Source: Robiginitomaculum sp. (lineage in GTDB: Bacteria > Pseudomonadota > Alphaproteobacteria > Caulobacterales > Maricaulaceae). Taken from it: 6,193 nucleotides of DNA. The DNA lies in the NCBI GenBank assembly GCA_026982235.1, contig JALSHM010000024.1, positions 1 through 6,193 on the forward strand, written 5' to 3'. The notes under the pieces are model-generated. The model made no database searches. It was given only the letters and a program-made list of their open reading frames with translations, and was not told the DNA's origin. Of the stretch, positions 1 through 6,193 are shown piece by piece. The stretch's first letter is position 1. Each line of letters begins with the position of its first letter. A program made the translations under genes and the position numbers.

Positions 1-1
1 T

Positions 2-2068
2 CACGAAAATATCGCAGTCATAATCATCGACAATCCGCCCGTTAATGCCTTGTCGAGCCACATACGCGCAGGCTTGGTTGCGGCAGTTGAGGGCATAAAT
101 GCGGATGCAGATATTCGCGGCGTCGTGCTCACGGGCGCGGGGCGGATATTCATTGGCGGCGCAGACATCAAAGAATTTGGTCAGCCGCCAAAGGCGCCGT
201 TCTTGCCCGATGTTATTGATATTCTCGAAAATTGCCGTGTGCCAATCGTGGCGGCAATCAATGGTGCGGCGCTGGGCGGCGGGCTCGAGATAGCGCTTGG
301 GTGTCGGTTTCGTGTCGCAGGGTCAGCCGCGAAATGTGGCCTGCCAGAAGTAAACCTTGGCCTGATACCAGGCGCAGGCGGCACCCAAAGATTACCGCGT
401 CTTATCGGCGCCGTGAAGGCGGGCGAGATGATTACATCCGGCAAACCACTCTGCGCAGACAAGGCTTTGGCGGCGGGTATTGTTGACGCCGTATTTACGG
501 ACGATTTATTGGCCAATGCGGCGGCTTTTTTACAAGACAAATTGGCCGCAGGCGATAGGGGTAAGGCGCTTTCTAAAGTCACTAATCTCCCTAATTGGGA
601 CGCAGAACAATTCGCAAAACTGGAAGCCAAAACCAAAGCCCGCGCGCGTGGGCAATTATCTCCGGTGAAAGCTTTGGAGGCTGTGCGGGCGGCGCAAGAA
701 TTACCGTTTAAGGCGGGCATAAAGCGCGAACGGGAAATTTTTATGGAGTGTATGGCGAGCCCCCAACGCGCCGGGCTTATCCATGCGTTTTTTGCCCAGC
801 GACAAGTGGCCAAAGTCCCCGGCTTGGATATGTCCAAAACCCGGCCTATAAAATCTGTGGGCATTTTAGGCGCAGGTACTATGGGGGTCGGCATTAGTTT
901 GGCATTTTTGGCCGGTGGCTATGGCGTGCAACTGTTTGATATAAACCGCGATGCGCTGGACGCTGGCCTTGAGCGCATCGTAAAAACCCTAAAATCCAAT
1001 CTGATAAAGGGGCGTATTAGCGCAAGCAATATGCAAGAGCAATTGCACAGGCTTTCTGCCGTTTTTGACATGCGCGACCTCTCTAATTCTGATTTAATCA
1101 TAGAAGCTGCCACCGAAAATCTGGAGATTAAAAAATCCATTTTCCGCGACCTTGATGGCATTGCCAAACCCGGTGCTATTCTGGCCAGCAACACATCTTA
1201 TTTGGACATCAATATTCTGGCCGCCGAGACCAAACGTCCGGGCGATGTCATTGGTATGCATTTTTTCTCTCCGGCCAATATTATGAAACTGCTAGAGGTC
1301 GTGCGTACGGATAGGGTGCGTGATGATGTGCTGGCCACCGTCATGGCGCTTGGCAAAACCATAGGCAAGATCAATGTGTTGTCTGGGGTGTGTGACGGCT
1401 TTATCGGCAACCGTATCCTCAAGGCTTACCGCAAGCAGGCTGATTATATGCTAGAAGACGGCGCAGAGCCTGGGGATATAGACCGCGCCATGAAAGACTT
1501 TGGCATGGCCATGGGGCCATTTGCCGTTTCGGATTTGGCAGGTCTGGATATAGGGTATTTCAACAGACGGCGCGAAGATGCGTCGCGGCCAAAGGCGGAA
1601 CGATATTCCCGCATAGCCGATATATTATATGAGCAAGGCAGGCTTGGCCAGAAGAGCGGCGCAGGCTATTACAAATACGTAGACGGTTCCCGCACCCCCA
1701 TCATTGATGCCCGCACCACTGATATTATCGCCACAGAGCGCAAACGCCTCGGTATTACGCCGCGCACATTTACGGACGGCGAAATCCGCGACCGCATTCT
1801 CTATGCCATGATAAATGAGGGCGCAAAAATTCTGGGCGAAGGTATCGCTGCCCGTGCGCTGGATATAGATATGGTCTATGTCCACGGCTACGGCTTCCCC
1901 GCCTATCACGGCGGCCCGATGTTTTACGCGGATGCTATCGGCGCAAAAACGGTTTACGCAAAAATTCAGGAATTTGCCAAACAGGATGCATATTCATGGC
2001 AAGCCGCGCCCCTGCTGAAGAAACTGGCCGAGACGGGCGGGACGTTTAAAGAGATAAGTGCTCTCTAA
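2..2068 (+). CDS. Bifunctional enoyl-CoA hydratase / 3-hydroxyacyl-CoA dehydrogenase, 5'-partial
   Basis: This enzyme carries out the second and third steps of fatty-acid beta-oxidation: hydration of trans-2-enoyl-CoA, then NAD-dependent oxidation of 3-hydroxyacyl-CoA. It is cytosolic and normally works with a separate thiolase. The frame is open to the left edge and reads ENIAVIIIDNPPVNALS before any Met, so the start codon lies off-window, probably about ten codons away; 688 codons are visible. In visible-residue numbering, the crotonase domain (about 1-200) has both catalytic glutamates, E96 (GGGLE) and E116 (GLPE), 20 residues apart as in FadB. The NAD-binding domain starts near 285 with GAGTMG at 290-295. 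The dehydrogenase active site shows H420 (HFFSPA), E432 and N470 (GFIGNR). C-terminal HCDH repeats follow, ending with GYGFPAYHGGPM near 629-640. The architecture matches FadB/FadJ and peroxisomal MFE-1. A symbol is withheld because FadB and FadJ cannot be told apart here. The 3' end overlaps the convergent deoB by 23 bp. Confidence 0.95.
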   Translation, partial: HENIAVIIIDNPPVNALSSHIRAGLVAAVEGINADADIRGVVLTGAGRIFIGGADIKEFGQPPKAPFLPDVIDILENCRVPIVAAINGAALGGGLEIALGCRFRVAGSAAKCGLPEVNLGLIPGAGGTQRLPRLIGAVKAGEMITSGKPLCADKALAAGIVDAVFTDDLLANAAAFLQDKLAAGDRGKALSKVTNLPNWDAEQFAKLEAKTKARARGQLSPVKALEAVRAAQELPFKAGIKREREIFMECMASPQRAGLIHAFFAQRQVAKVPGLDMSKTRPIKSVGILGAGTMGVGISLAFLAGGYGVQLFDINRDALDAGLERIVKTLKSNLIKGRISASNMQEQLHRLSAVFDMRDLSNSDLIIEAATENLEIKKSIFRDLDGIAKPGAILASNTSYLDINILAAETKRPGDVIGMHFFSPANIMKLLEVVRTDRVRDDVLATVMALGKTIGKINVLSGVCDGFIGNRILKAYRKQADYMLEDGAEPGDIDRAMKDFGMAMGPFAVSDLAGLDIGYFNRRREDASRPKAERYSRIADILYEQGRLGQKSGAGYYKYVDGSRTPIIDARTTDIIATERKRLGITPRTFTDGEIRDRILYAMINEGAKILGEGIAARALDIDMVYVHGYGFPAYHGGPMFYADAIGAKTVYAKIQEFAKQDAYSWQAAPLLKKLAETGGTFKEISAL

Positions 2069-3236
2069 TCTGATCCGCTATCACCGTGAACCCTGTGTGG
2101 GGGCTTTGTGGGCCGGGTTTTATTTTAGGGCCGAAAGCCAGCACGGGGACTTGTTCGCGGGTGTGGTCGGTGCCCGGCCAGCTTGGGTCATTGCCGTGGT
2201 CGGCGGTGATGATGACCAGATCGTCCGGGCGAAGCTCTTGCGCGAAGGCTTCTAGCATAGGGTCAAATTCTTCCAACGCATTGGCATAGCCGGGTACGTC
2301 GCGCCTATGGCCGAAGTCCATATCGAAATTGACAAAATTGGTGAAGATGAGATCGCCCTCGCCGGCTGTTTCTGCGGCTTTTTGCGTTGCCGCCATCAAG
2401 GCTTTGTGACCTGCGGCGGGGTATTTGTGGGTGACGCTACGGCCAGCGAAAATATCACTGACCTTGCCGACGGCATGTACCTCCCCGCCTGCTTTGACCA
2501 CCTTGTCGAGCAAAGTTTCACCAACAGGTGGTACGGCATAATCATGACGATTATGGGTGCGGGCGAAATTGTCGGGATTGTCACCCGTGAATGGCCGGGC
2601 TATCACCCGTCCAATGTTATAAGGGTCAACCAATTTACGGGTGAGGGCGCACAGGTCGAGCAGTCTATCTAGCCCGAAATATTCCTCATGGGCGGCGATT
2701 TGCACCACAGAATCGGCGCTGGTATAAACAATCGGCTTTCCGGTTTTGACATGCTCAGCCCCAAGATCGACCAGAACAGCCGTGCCGGATGCATGACAAT
2801 TCCCCAGTACGCCGGGCAGATCACCTTGCTTGATTAAATCTTCTATCAGCGTTTTTGGTAAGCTATTGGTTTTATCGGTGAAATAGCCCCAATCAAAGGT
2901 CACAGGCAAACCCGCCATTTCCCAGTGACCGGATATAGTGTCTTTGCCGGAGGATAATTCTGCGGCACTGCCATATTGCCCGATAATATCCGGGCTTGGG
3001 TTCAGGCCGTCTGGCAATTTACCGCAGGCCATTTTTGCGGCCAAGCCAAGGCCGAGCATTTCTAAAAACGGAATATGTAATGCGCCGGAGCGCACGCCTG
3101 TAATATCGGCACGACCATCTTTGGCCCATTGGGCGATATGGCCGAATGTATTGGCACCCACATCGCCGAATTGTTCCGCGTCCGGTGCACCGCCAATACC
3201 GACACTGTCCATCACCAATAAAAATGCTCTGCTCAT
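2046..3236 (-). CDS. deoB: Phosphopentomutase DeoB
   Basis: DeoB interconverts deoxyribose-1-phosphate and deoxyribose-5-phosphate (and the ribose equivalents), linking nucleoside phosphorolysis to the aldolase DeoC. It is a cytosolic, Mn-dependent member of the alkaline phosphatase superfamily. The protein has 396 residues, close to the roughly 400 usual for the family. All expected active-site residues are visible: metal ligand D10 in MDSVGIGG; the phospho-accepting T100 in GKDTISGHWEMAG; D305 and H310 in NFDMDFGHRRD; D346 and H347 in TADHGND; and H358 in TDHTRE. Their spacing agrees with the characterised Bacillus enzyme. The cap domain occupies roughly residues 105-300. The ATG at 3234-3236 is preceded by AAGG with a 7-nt gap, and the Met is directly followed by the conserved first strand, which supports this start. 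The gene lies 9 bp downstream of deoA, and its TAA falls inside the end of the convergent beta-oxidation gene. Confidence 0.97.
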   Translation of the reverse strand: MSRAFLLVMDSVGIGGAPDAEQFGDVGANTFGHIAQWAKDGRADITGVRSGALHIPFLEMLGLGLAAKMACGKLPDGLNPSPDIIGQYGSAAELSSGKDTISGHWEMAGLPVTFDWGYFTDKTNSLPKTLIEDLIKQGDLPGVLGNCHASGTAVLVDLGAEHVKTGKPIVYTSADSVVQIAAHEEYFGLDRLLDLCALTRKLVDPYNIGRVIARPFTGDNPDNFARTHNRHDYAVPPVGETLLDKVVKAGGEVHAVGKVSDIFAGRSVTHKYPAAGHKALMAATQKAAETAGEGDLIFTNFVNFDMDFGHRRDVPGYANALEEFDPMLEAFAQELRPDDLVIITADHGNDPSWPGTDHTREQVPVLAFGPKIKPGPQSPHTGFTVIADQIREHLSL

Positions 3237-3243
3237 ATGTTTG

Positions 3244-3247
3244 CCTT
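3244..3247 (-). promoter_or_regulatory. Ribosome binding site of deoB overlapping the deoA stop codon
   Basis: On the minus strand the sequence reads TAAGGCAAACATATG. The AAGG Shine-Dalgarno core lies 7 nt before the deoB ATG and shares two bases (AA) with the deoA TAA stop at 3246-3248. A ribosome terminating on deoA would sit on the deoB initiation site, which suggests translational coupling. The overlap is seen directly; the coupling is inferred. Confidence 0.7.
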
Positions 3248-4565
3248 ATATATTTGCCACAATGCGATCGATAATCAGAGGACTATCAGGTGCGTCATCA
3301 GAATATATATAAGCATCTCTCAACATTTTACCAGCCTCATGGGCTTGGGTCTTATTGCGGGCATGGATACGCGCGATTGTGTCACCTGTGTTTATCTTTG
3401 TGCCGATCGGGACGATTTGATCAAAGCCGACGGTATAATCAATAATATCGTCTGGTTTCTTGCGACCACCGCCCAAGACGATGACCGCATTCCCGACGGC
3501 GCGGGCGTCTATGGCCGAAACAATGCCCGACTTTTCGGATATTATATCCGTGACAATCGGCGCGGCTTGTAAATATTTATCCGGGTTTTGCATCAAATCA
3601 GCCGGTCCGCCTAGTGCCGTGACCATACGGGCGAAAACTTCCGCCGCCTTACCATTGTCAAACACGGCTTCGACTTGGCTGCGGCCAGTACGGCTATTTT
3701 TCGCCAAGCCGCCGGCCACTAACATTTCGGCGCATAGTTCTACCGTGATGTTGTGCAGGCGTTTATCCCGAACCCCGTGCCAATGATTGATGACATTTCG
3801 GACTTCTAGTCCATTACCCGCCGCACTGGCGAGAGGCTCATTCATATCAGTGATAAGACCAGAGGTTTTCACACCCGCCCCATTGGCGACCTCGATCAAA
3901 GATTTTGCCAGCGCTTTTGCGTCGGCAATATTATCCATGAAAGCCCCAGAGCCACATTTAATATCCAATACCAAACCGTCCAGACCTTCGGCCAGTTTTT
4001 TGGATAATATGGAGGCAGTGATGAGCGGCAAACTGCTGACGCTGGCCGTGGCCGAGCGGATAGCATACATAATTTTGTCCGCAGGGGCGAGCGCTCCGGT
4101 CTGGCCAATAATTGCACAGCCTATATCTTTGACCGTGCGGCGAAACAGGGCATTATCAGCATCCACATTATAGCCGGGAATGGCGCTAAACTTATCCAGC
4201 GTCCCGCCCGTATGGCCAAGGCCTTGCCCGGAAATCATTGGCACATAACCACCGCATGCGGCTATTACGGGGCCGAGCAATAGGGAGACATTATCCCCGA
4301 CCCCGCCTGTAGAATGCTTATCAAGCACAGGGCCATCTAGGTCCCACTCCATAACATTACCGCTATCGCGAACCGCTTTGGTCAAAGTGACAATATCGTT
4401 CTTGGCTAATCCTTTCAGATAAACCGCCATGACGAATGCGCCAATATGTGCGGAACTGGTATCGCCTGTGCCGATACCTTTGATAAAGGTTTGGATGTCG
4501 TGGGCGGAGGGCGAAACACCATCGCGGATTTGCGCGAGAAATTCTTGGGGGAGGAAGGTGGTCAT
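3246..4565 (-). CDS. deoA: Thymidine phosphorylase DeoA
   Basis: DeoA catalyses the phosphate-dependent cleavage of thymidine (and deoxyuridine) to the free base and deoxyribose-1-phosphate, which opens deoxynucleoside catabolism. The protein has 439 residues, matching the usual length of about 440, and aligns in order with the E. coli enzyme. The alpha domain is at the N terminus. The family signature around residues 80-125 includes DKHSTGGVGD and GQGLGHTGGTLDK. Catalytic and pyrimidine-binding residues are present: H84, R170, S185 and K189 (in ITASILSKKLAEG), corresponding to H85, R171, S186 and K190 in E. coli. The glycine-rich DIKCGSGAFM follows at 201-210. The C-terminal domain includes VLGGGRKKPDDIIDYTVGF. 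The close match to E. coli DeoA favours thymidine phosphorylase over the related Pdp or AMP phosphorylases. The ATG at 4563-4565 has only a weak GAG 7 nt upstream. The gene lies 186 bp after the aldehyde dehydrogenase stop and 9 bp before deoB. Confidence 0.96.
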   Translation of the reverse strand: MTTFLPQEFLAQIRDGVSPSAHDIQTFIKGIGTGDTSSAHIGAFVMAVYLKGLAKNDIVTLTKAVRDSGNVMEWDLDGPVLDKHSTGGVGDNVSLLLGPVIAACGGYVPMISGQGLGHTGGTLDKFSAIPGYNVDADNALFRRTVKDIGCAIIGQTGALAPADKIMYAIRSATASVSSLPLITASILSKKLAEGLDGLVLDIKCGSGAFMDNIADAKALAKSLIEVANGAGVKTSGLITDMNEPLASAAGNGLEVRNVINHWHGVRDKRLHNITVELCAEMLVAGGLAKNSRTGRSQVEAVFDNGKAAEVFARMVTALGGPADLMQNPDKYLQAAPIVTDIISEKSGIVSAIDARAVGNAVIVLGGGRKKPDDIIDYTVGFDQIVPIGTKINTGDTIARIHARNKTQAHEAGKMLRDAYIYSDDAPDSPLIIDRIVANI

Positions 4566-4602
4566 GGGGAAACTCGTATATATCTGAGCCCCTCACCTTG
4601 TT

Positions 4603-4621
4603 CCTCTCCCAATGGGAGAGG
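4603..4621. repeat. Inner hairpin, deoA-proximal half of the repeat element
   Basis: This is a perfect palindrome, CCTCTCCCA-a-TGGGAGAGG, with 9-bp arms around a single central base. In RNA the innermost pairs would open to make a loop. A smaller inverted repeat, AGACG/CGTCT (4622-4626 and 4633-4637), follows immediately. No T-tract follows on either strand, so it is not a standard intrinsic terminator. Confidence 0.75.
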
Positions 4622-4680
4622 AGACGTTGGCGCGTCTATTTGCGTCATCAAAACATTTTTCCTAATTCCAGGTAAACTTA

Positions 4681-4701
4681 GCCTCTCCCATGGGGAGAGG
4701 C
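4681..4701. repeat. Inner hairpin, aldehyde-dehydrogenase-proximal half of the repeat element
   Basis: GCCTCTCCC (4681-4689) pairs with GGGAGAGGC (4693-4701) around a 3-nt centre, giving a 9-bp GC-rich stem. It is nearly identical to the hairpin at 4603-4621, which supports one element with two related arms. It is the first strong hairpin downstream of the aldehyde dehydrogenase stop on the minus strand, so it could shield that 3' end from exonucleases or reduce read-through. No U-tract follows it directly. Confidence 0.72.
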
Positions 4702-4751
4702 GCGCGACAGCGGGTGAGGGGGTAAGGTGGCTGTTATGTTCTCCGTAACGA

Positions 4752-6193
4752 CTAAGCCCCATAGGGCACCCAGATGTTTTTGACCTGTGTGGCTTTTTCC
4801 ATATGGCGGCGACCATAGGACTTTGTCCAATCGACCTCTTGTTCCTGGTGCGACCAGACTTGTTTGAGATTGCCTATGGATGCGGCTTCGACGCCTGCAA
4901 CATTGCCTGCTTTGCCGAAATACCATAGGGCACCCACTTCGTCGTGTTCGGCCAAGGTCGGGGTTAGCACGTCATGTGCGCCCGTGATGATATTGACTAC
5001 GCCTGCGGGGACGTCAGATGTTTCCAGCACCTGATAAAAATCCGTCGCAGCCAACGGATAAATATCGGACGGAATAAGGACGGCGCGGTTGCCTGCGGCC
5101 ATGATCGGCGCCAGCAGGGAGATAAACCCAAGCAAAGGCGCGGCTTGGGGGGCGACGATACCAACAATGCCCAGTGGTTCGTTCATGGCGATGGCAATGT
5201 CGCGTACAGGTGGGGCGTGGACGGCGCCGTCGAATTTATCGGCAAAGCCCGCATAAAAGAACAGGCGTTCTACCGACAGGGCGACTTCTTTCTTGGCGGC
5301 TGGTAATGTGCAGCCCGTCATGGATTTAATTCTTTGGGCAAATTCGTGTTTGCGCGCATCCAGATTTTCGCCAATATAATAGATGATTTGTGCGCGCAGA
5401 TGGGCGGTGACGGATGCCCATTTTGCGGCCTTCGTTGCCGCCTCGACAGCGTTCCTAATGTCTTTGCGGTTACCGCGCCCGACTTCACCGAGCAGTTTTC
5501 CTGTGGGGGAAATAACGGGCATAACCGAATTTCCGTCTGGTCTTGCTTGTTTGCCGCCCACATAGTTTTTCGGGGTTTTGTCCATATTGGTTACAGGTGC
5601 GTTGGATGTAAGCGCCGCCTGTTTGACCACGGCAAGCGGTTTTGCGCCTGCGCCTTTGGGCTTGAGATATGCGAGCATGCCTTCGCGCCCACCTTCGCGG
5701 CCATAGCCACTTTGGCGCATACCGCCAAAGCCTACGGCGGCATCAAGCTGGTTTGTCGAATTAACCCAGATTACGCCCGCTTTAATCTGCGCCGCCATAT
5801 CCAGTGCCGTATTGATATTTTCAGACCAGACACTGGCGGCCAAACCATATTTGGTATTATTGGCAAGGGCGACGGCTTCTGCCGGGGTGCGAAAAGTCAT
5901 GGAGACCATAACCGGGCCAAAGATTTCTTCGCGCGTCAAAGTGCAGGCCGTGTCCACACCCGTGATTAGGGTTGGTCGCATGAAACAGCCTTTGCTTGGG
6001 AGCGGGATATTGGCTTGATAAATCTCGCCGCCCTCTTTCAGGCCAGCATCCACCATGTTTTGAATACGTGTCATCTGGGTCTTGTCGACCAGCGACCCCA
6101 TGTCTATGGCCTTATCTAGCGGGTCGCCAACGCGGAGTTTGTCCATACGGCGTTTGAGTTTTTTATAGAATTTATCTGCAATGGCTTCACCCA
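4752..6193 (-). CDS. ALDH16-like two-domain aldehyde dehydrogenase, 5'-partial
   Basis: This is an NAD(P)-dependent aldehyde dehydrogenase. Beside deo genes, the likely substrate is acetaldehyde released by DeoC (inference). The frame is open to the right edge, where GEAIADKFYKKLKRR precedes the first Met in view, so that Met is internal. The 479 visible codons cover the end of domain 1 and all of domain 2. Domain 1 shows EEIFGPV (about 87-93, with the NAD-ribose glutamate), a WVNS segment and GGMRQSGYGREGG; its catalytic Cys should lie within about 20 codons beyond the edge. Domain 2 starts near residue 209 (NYVGGKQ) and keeps the Rossmann-like half, but its key sites are lost. The PWNFP position reads PQAAP (Asn to Ala), KPS reads IPS (Lys to Ile), and no ELGGK or Cys motif precedes the ending TQVKNIWVPYG. 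This pattern fits the ALDH16 family of about 800 residues, in which only the first domain is catalytic. The stop codon is TAG. Confidence 0.9.
   Translation of the reverse strand, partial: GEAIADKFYKKLKRRMDKLRVGDPLDKAIDMGSLVDKTQMTRIQNMVDAGLKEGGEIYQANIPLPSKGCFMRPTLITGVDTACTLTREEIFGPVMVSMTFRTPAEAVALANNTKYGLAASVWSENINTALDMAAQIKAGVIWVNSTNQLDAAVGFGGMRQSGYGREGGREGMLAYLKPKGAGAKPLAVVKQAALTSNAPVTNMDKTPKNYVGGKQARPDGNSVMPVISPTGKLLGEVGRGNRKDIRNAVEAATKAAKWASVTAHLRAQIIYYIGENLDARKHEFAQRIKSMTGCTLPAAKKEVALSVERLFFYAGFADKFDGAVHAPPVRDIAIAMNEPLGIVGIVAPQAAPLLGFISLLAPIMAAGNRAVLIPSDIYPLAATDFYQVLETSDVPAGVVNIITGAHDVLTPTLAEHDEVGALWYFGKAGNVAGVEAASIGNLKQVWSHQEQEVDWTKSYGRRHMEKATQVKNIWVPYGA

Larger units (their letters stand above)
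4589..4721. repeat. 133-bp palindromic intergenic repeat element with terminal inverted repeats
   Basis: The ends are a perfect 9-bp inverted repeat, CCCCTCACC (4589-4597) and GGTGAGGGG (4713-4721). Just inside each end lies a self-complementary block built on CCTCTCC/GGAGAGG. The two halves (4589-4621 and 4681-4721) are imperfect inverted copies of each other, so the element could form either two local hairpins or one long stem around a 59-bp core (4622-4680). Translated, it yields low-complexity peptides such as SPLPLGEEQGEG and SPAVARLSPWER. I recognise this type as a dispersed non-coding repeat that is often mis-annotated as small proteins. There is no transposase, and I see no convincing target-site duplication in the flanks (GATATATCTGAG-type left flank, GTAAGGTGG right flank; no matching pair). 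It fills most of the gap between the aldehyde dehydrogenase gene and deoA. Whether it is mobile, or acts as an RNA structure, cannot be decided from one copy. Confidence 0.75.

Noticed and set aside
181..894. 237-codon open frame on the minus strand.
   Set aside because: It lies wholly within the well-supported bifunctional beta-oxidation gene and has no recognisable motif. It is a composition-driven shadow.
1190..1204. SNTSY in place of SNTSS/SNTST in the dehydrogenase domain, as a possible active-site change.
   Set aside because: The catalytic His, Glu and Asn and the SNTS core are intact, and I recall the Tyr variant from related alphaproteobacterial enzymes, so it does not suggest altered function.
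2089..2127. Possible terminator for the beta-oxidation gene: AACCC (2089-2093) pairing with GGGTT (2115-2119), followed by a T-rich run.
   Set aside because: The stem has only 5 bp with a large irregular loop, and the stretch is deoB coding sequence. It is too weak to call without transcript data.
4722..4751. GTTA/TAAC inverted repeat just after the dehydrogenase stop as a terminator.
   Set aside because: Four base pairs around a 9-nt loop with no T-tract is no better than chance.
4446..4816. Small open frames on both strands through the repeat element (82-100 codons), giving peptides such as SPLPLGEEQGEG.
   Set aside because: They are translations of the palindromic repeat plus ends of deoA or the dehydrogenase gene. 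Composition is low complexity, no domain is recognisable, and they overlap well-supported genes.
5334..5969. 211-codon open frame on the plus strand.
   Set aside because: It lies antisense to the aldehyde dehydrogenase, whose conserved motifs run through the same bases. The peptide is Cys/His/Phe-rich and resembles no family I know.
1..6193. CRISPR array, tRNA/rRNA genes, transposase, phage or defence genes, or an undescribed system.
   Set aside because: Nearly all bases lie within four conserved metabolic genes. The only non-coding stretch is the 186-bp gap described, and nothing in it or on the opposite strands supports such features.

Overview
The window holds four protein-coding genes and one palindromic intergenic repeat. 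All four proteins are recognisable metabolic enzymes. The style of the proteins (an MFE-1/FadB-like bifunctional beta-oxidation enzyme without a thiolase domain, and a two-domain ALDH16-type aldehyde dehydrogenase beside deo genes) and the moderate GC content (about one half by eye) suggest an alphaproteobacterium, perhaps a marine lineage. This is inference from protein style only. There is no rRNA, tRNA or taxon-specific marker to confirm it.

Layout: bases 2-2068 (+ strand) carry a nearly complete enoyl-CoA hydratase/3-hydroxyacyl-CoA dehydrogenase, missing only its first few codons at the left edge. Its 3' end overlaps the 3' end of a minus-strand cluster by 23 bp. That cluster, read right to left, is an ALDH16-like aldehyde dehydrogenase (its 5' part lies beyond the right edge), then a 186-bp gap containing a 133-bp inverted-repeat element, then deoA (thymidine phosphorylase), then deoB (phosphopentomutase) only 9 bp later.

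How the genes work together: DeoA phosphorolyses thymidine or deoxyuridine to deoxyribose-1-phosphate, and DeoB isomerises this to deoxyribose-5-phosphate. DeoC (not in the window, probably further right) would split that to glyceraldehyde-3-phosphate and acetaldehyde. The aldehyde dehydrogenase is a reasonable candidate to oxidise the acetaldehyde. The minus-strand cluster therefore reads as a deoxynucleoside catabolism operon with its own aldehyde disposal step. The plus-strand gene belongs to fatty-acid beta-oxidation and has no evident functional tie to the cluster.

No gene-free stretch exceeds 300 bases. I found no RNA gene, CRISPR array, transposase, phage gene or undescribed system. 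The most notable items are the ALDH16-like protein with a catalytically degenerate second domain inside a deo cluster, and the palindromic element sitting between two genes that look co-transcribed.
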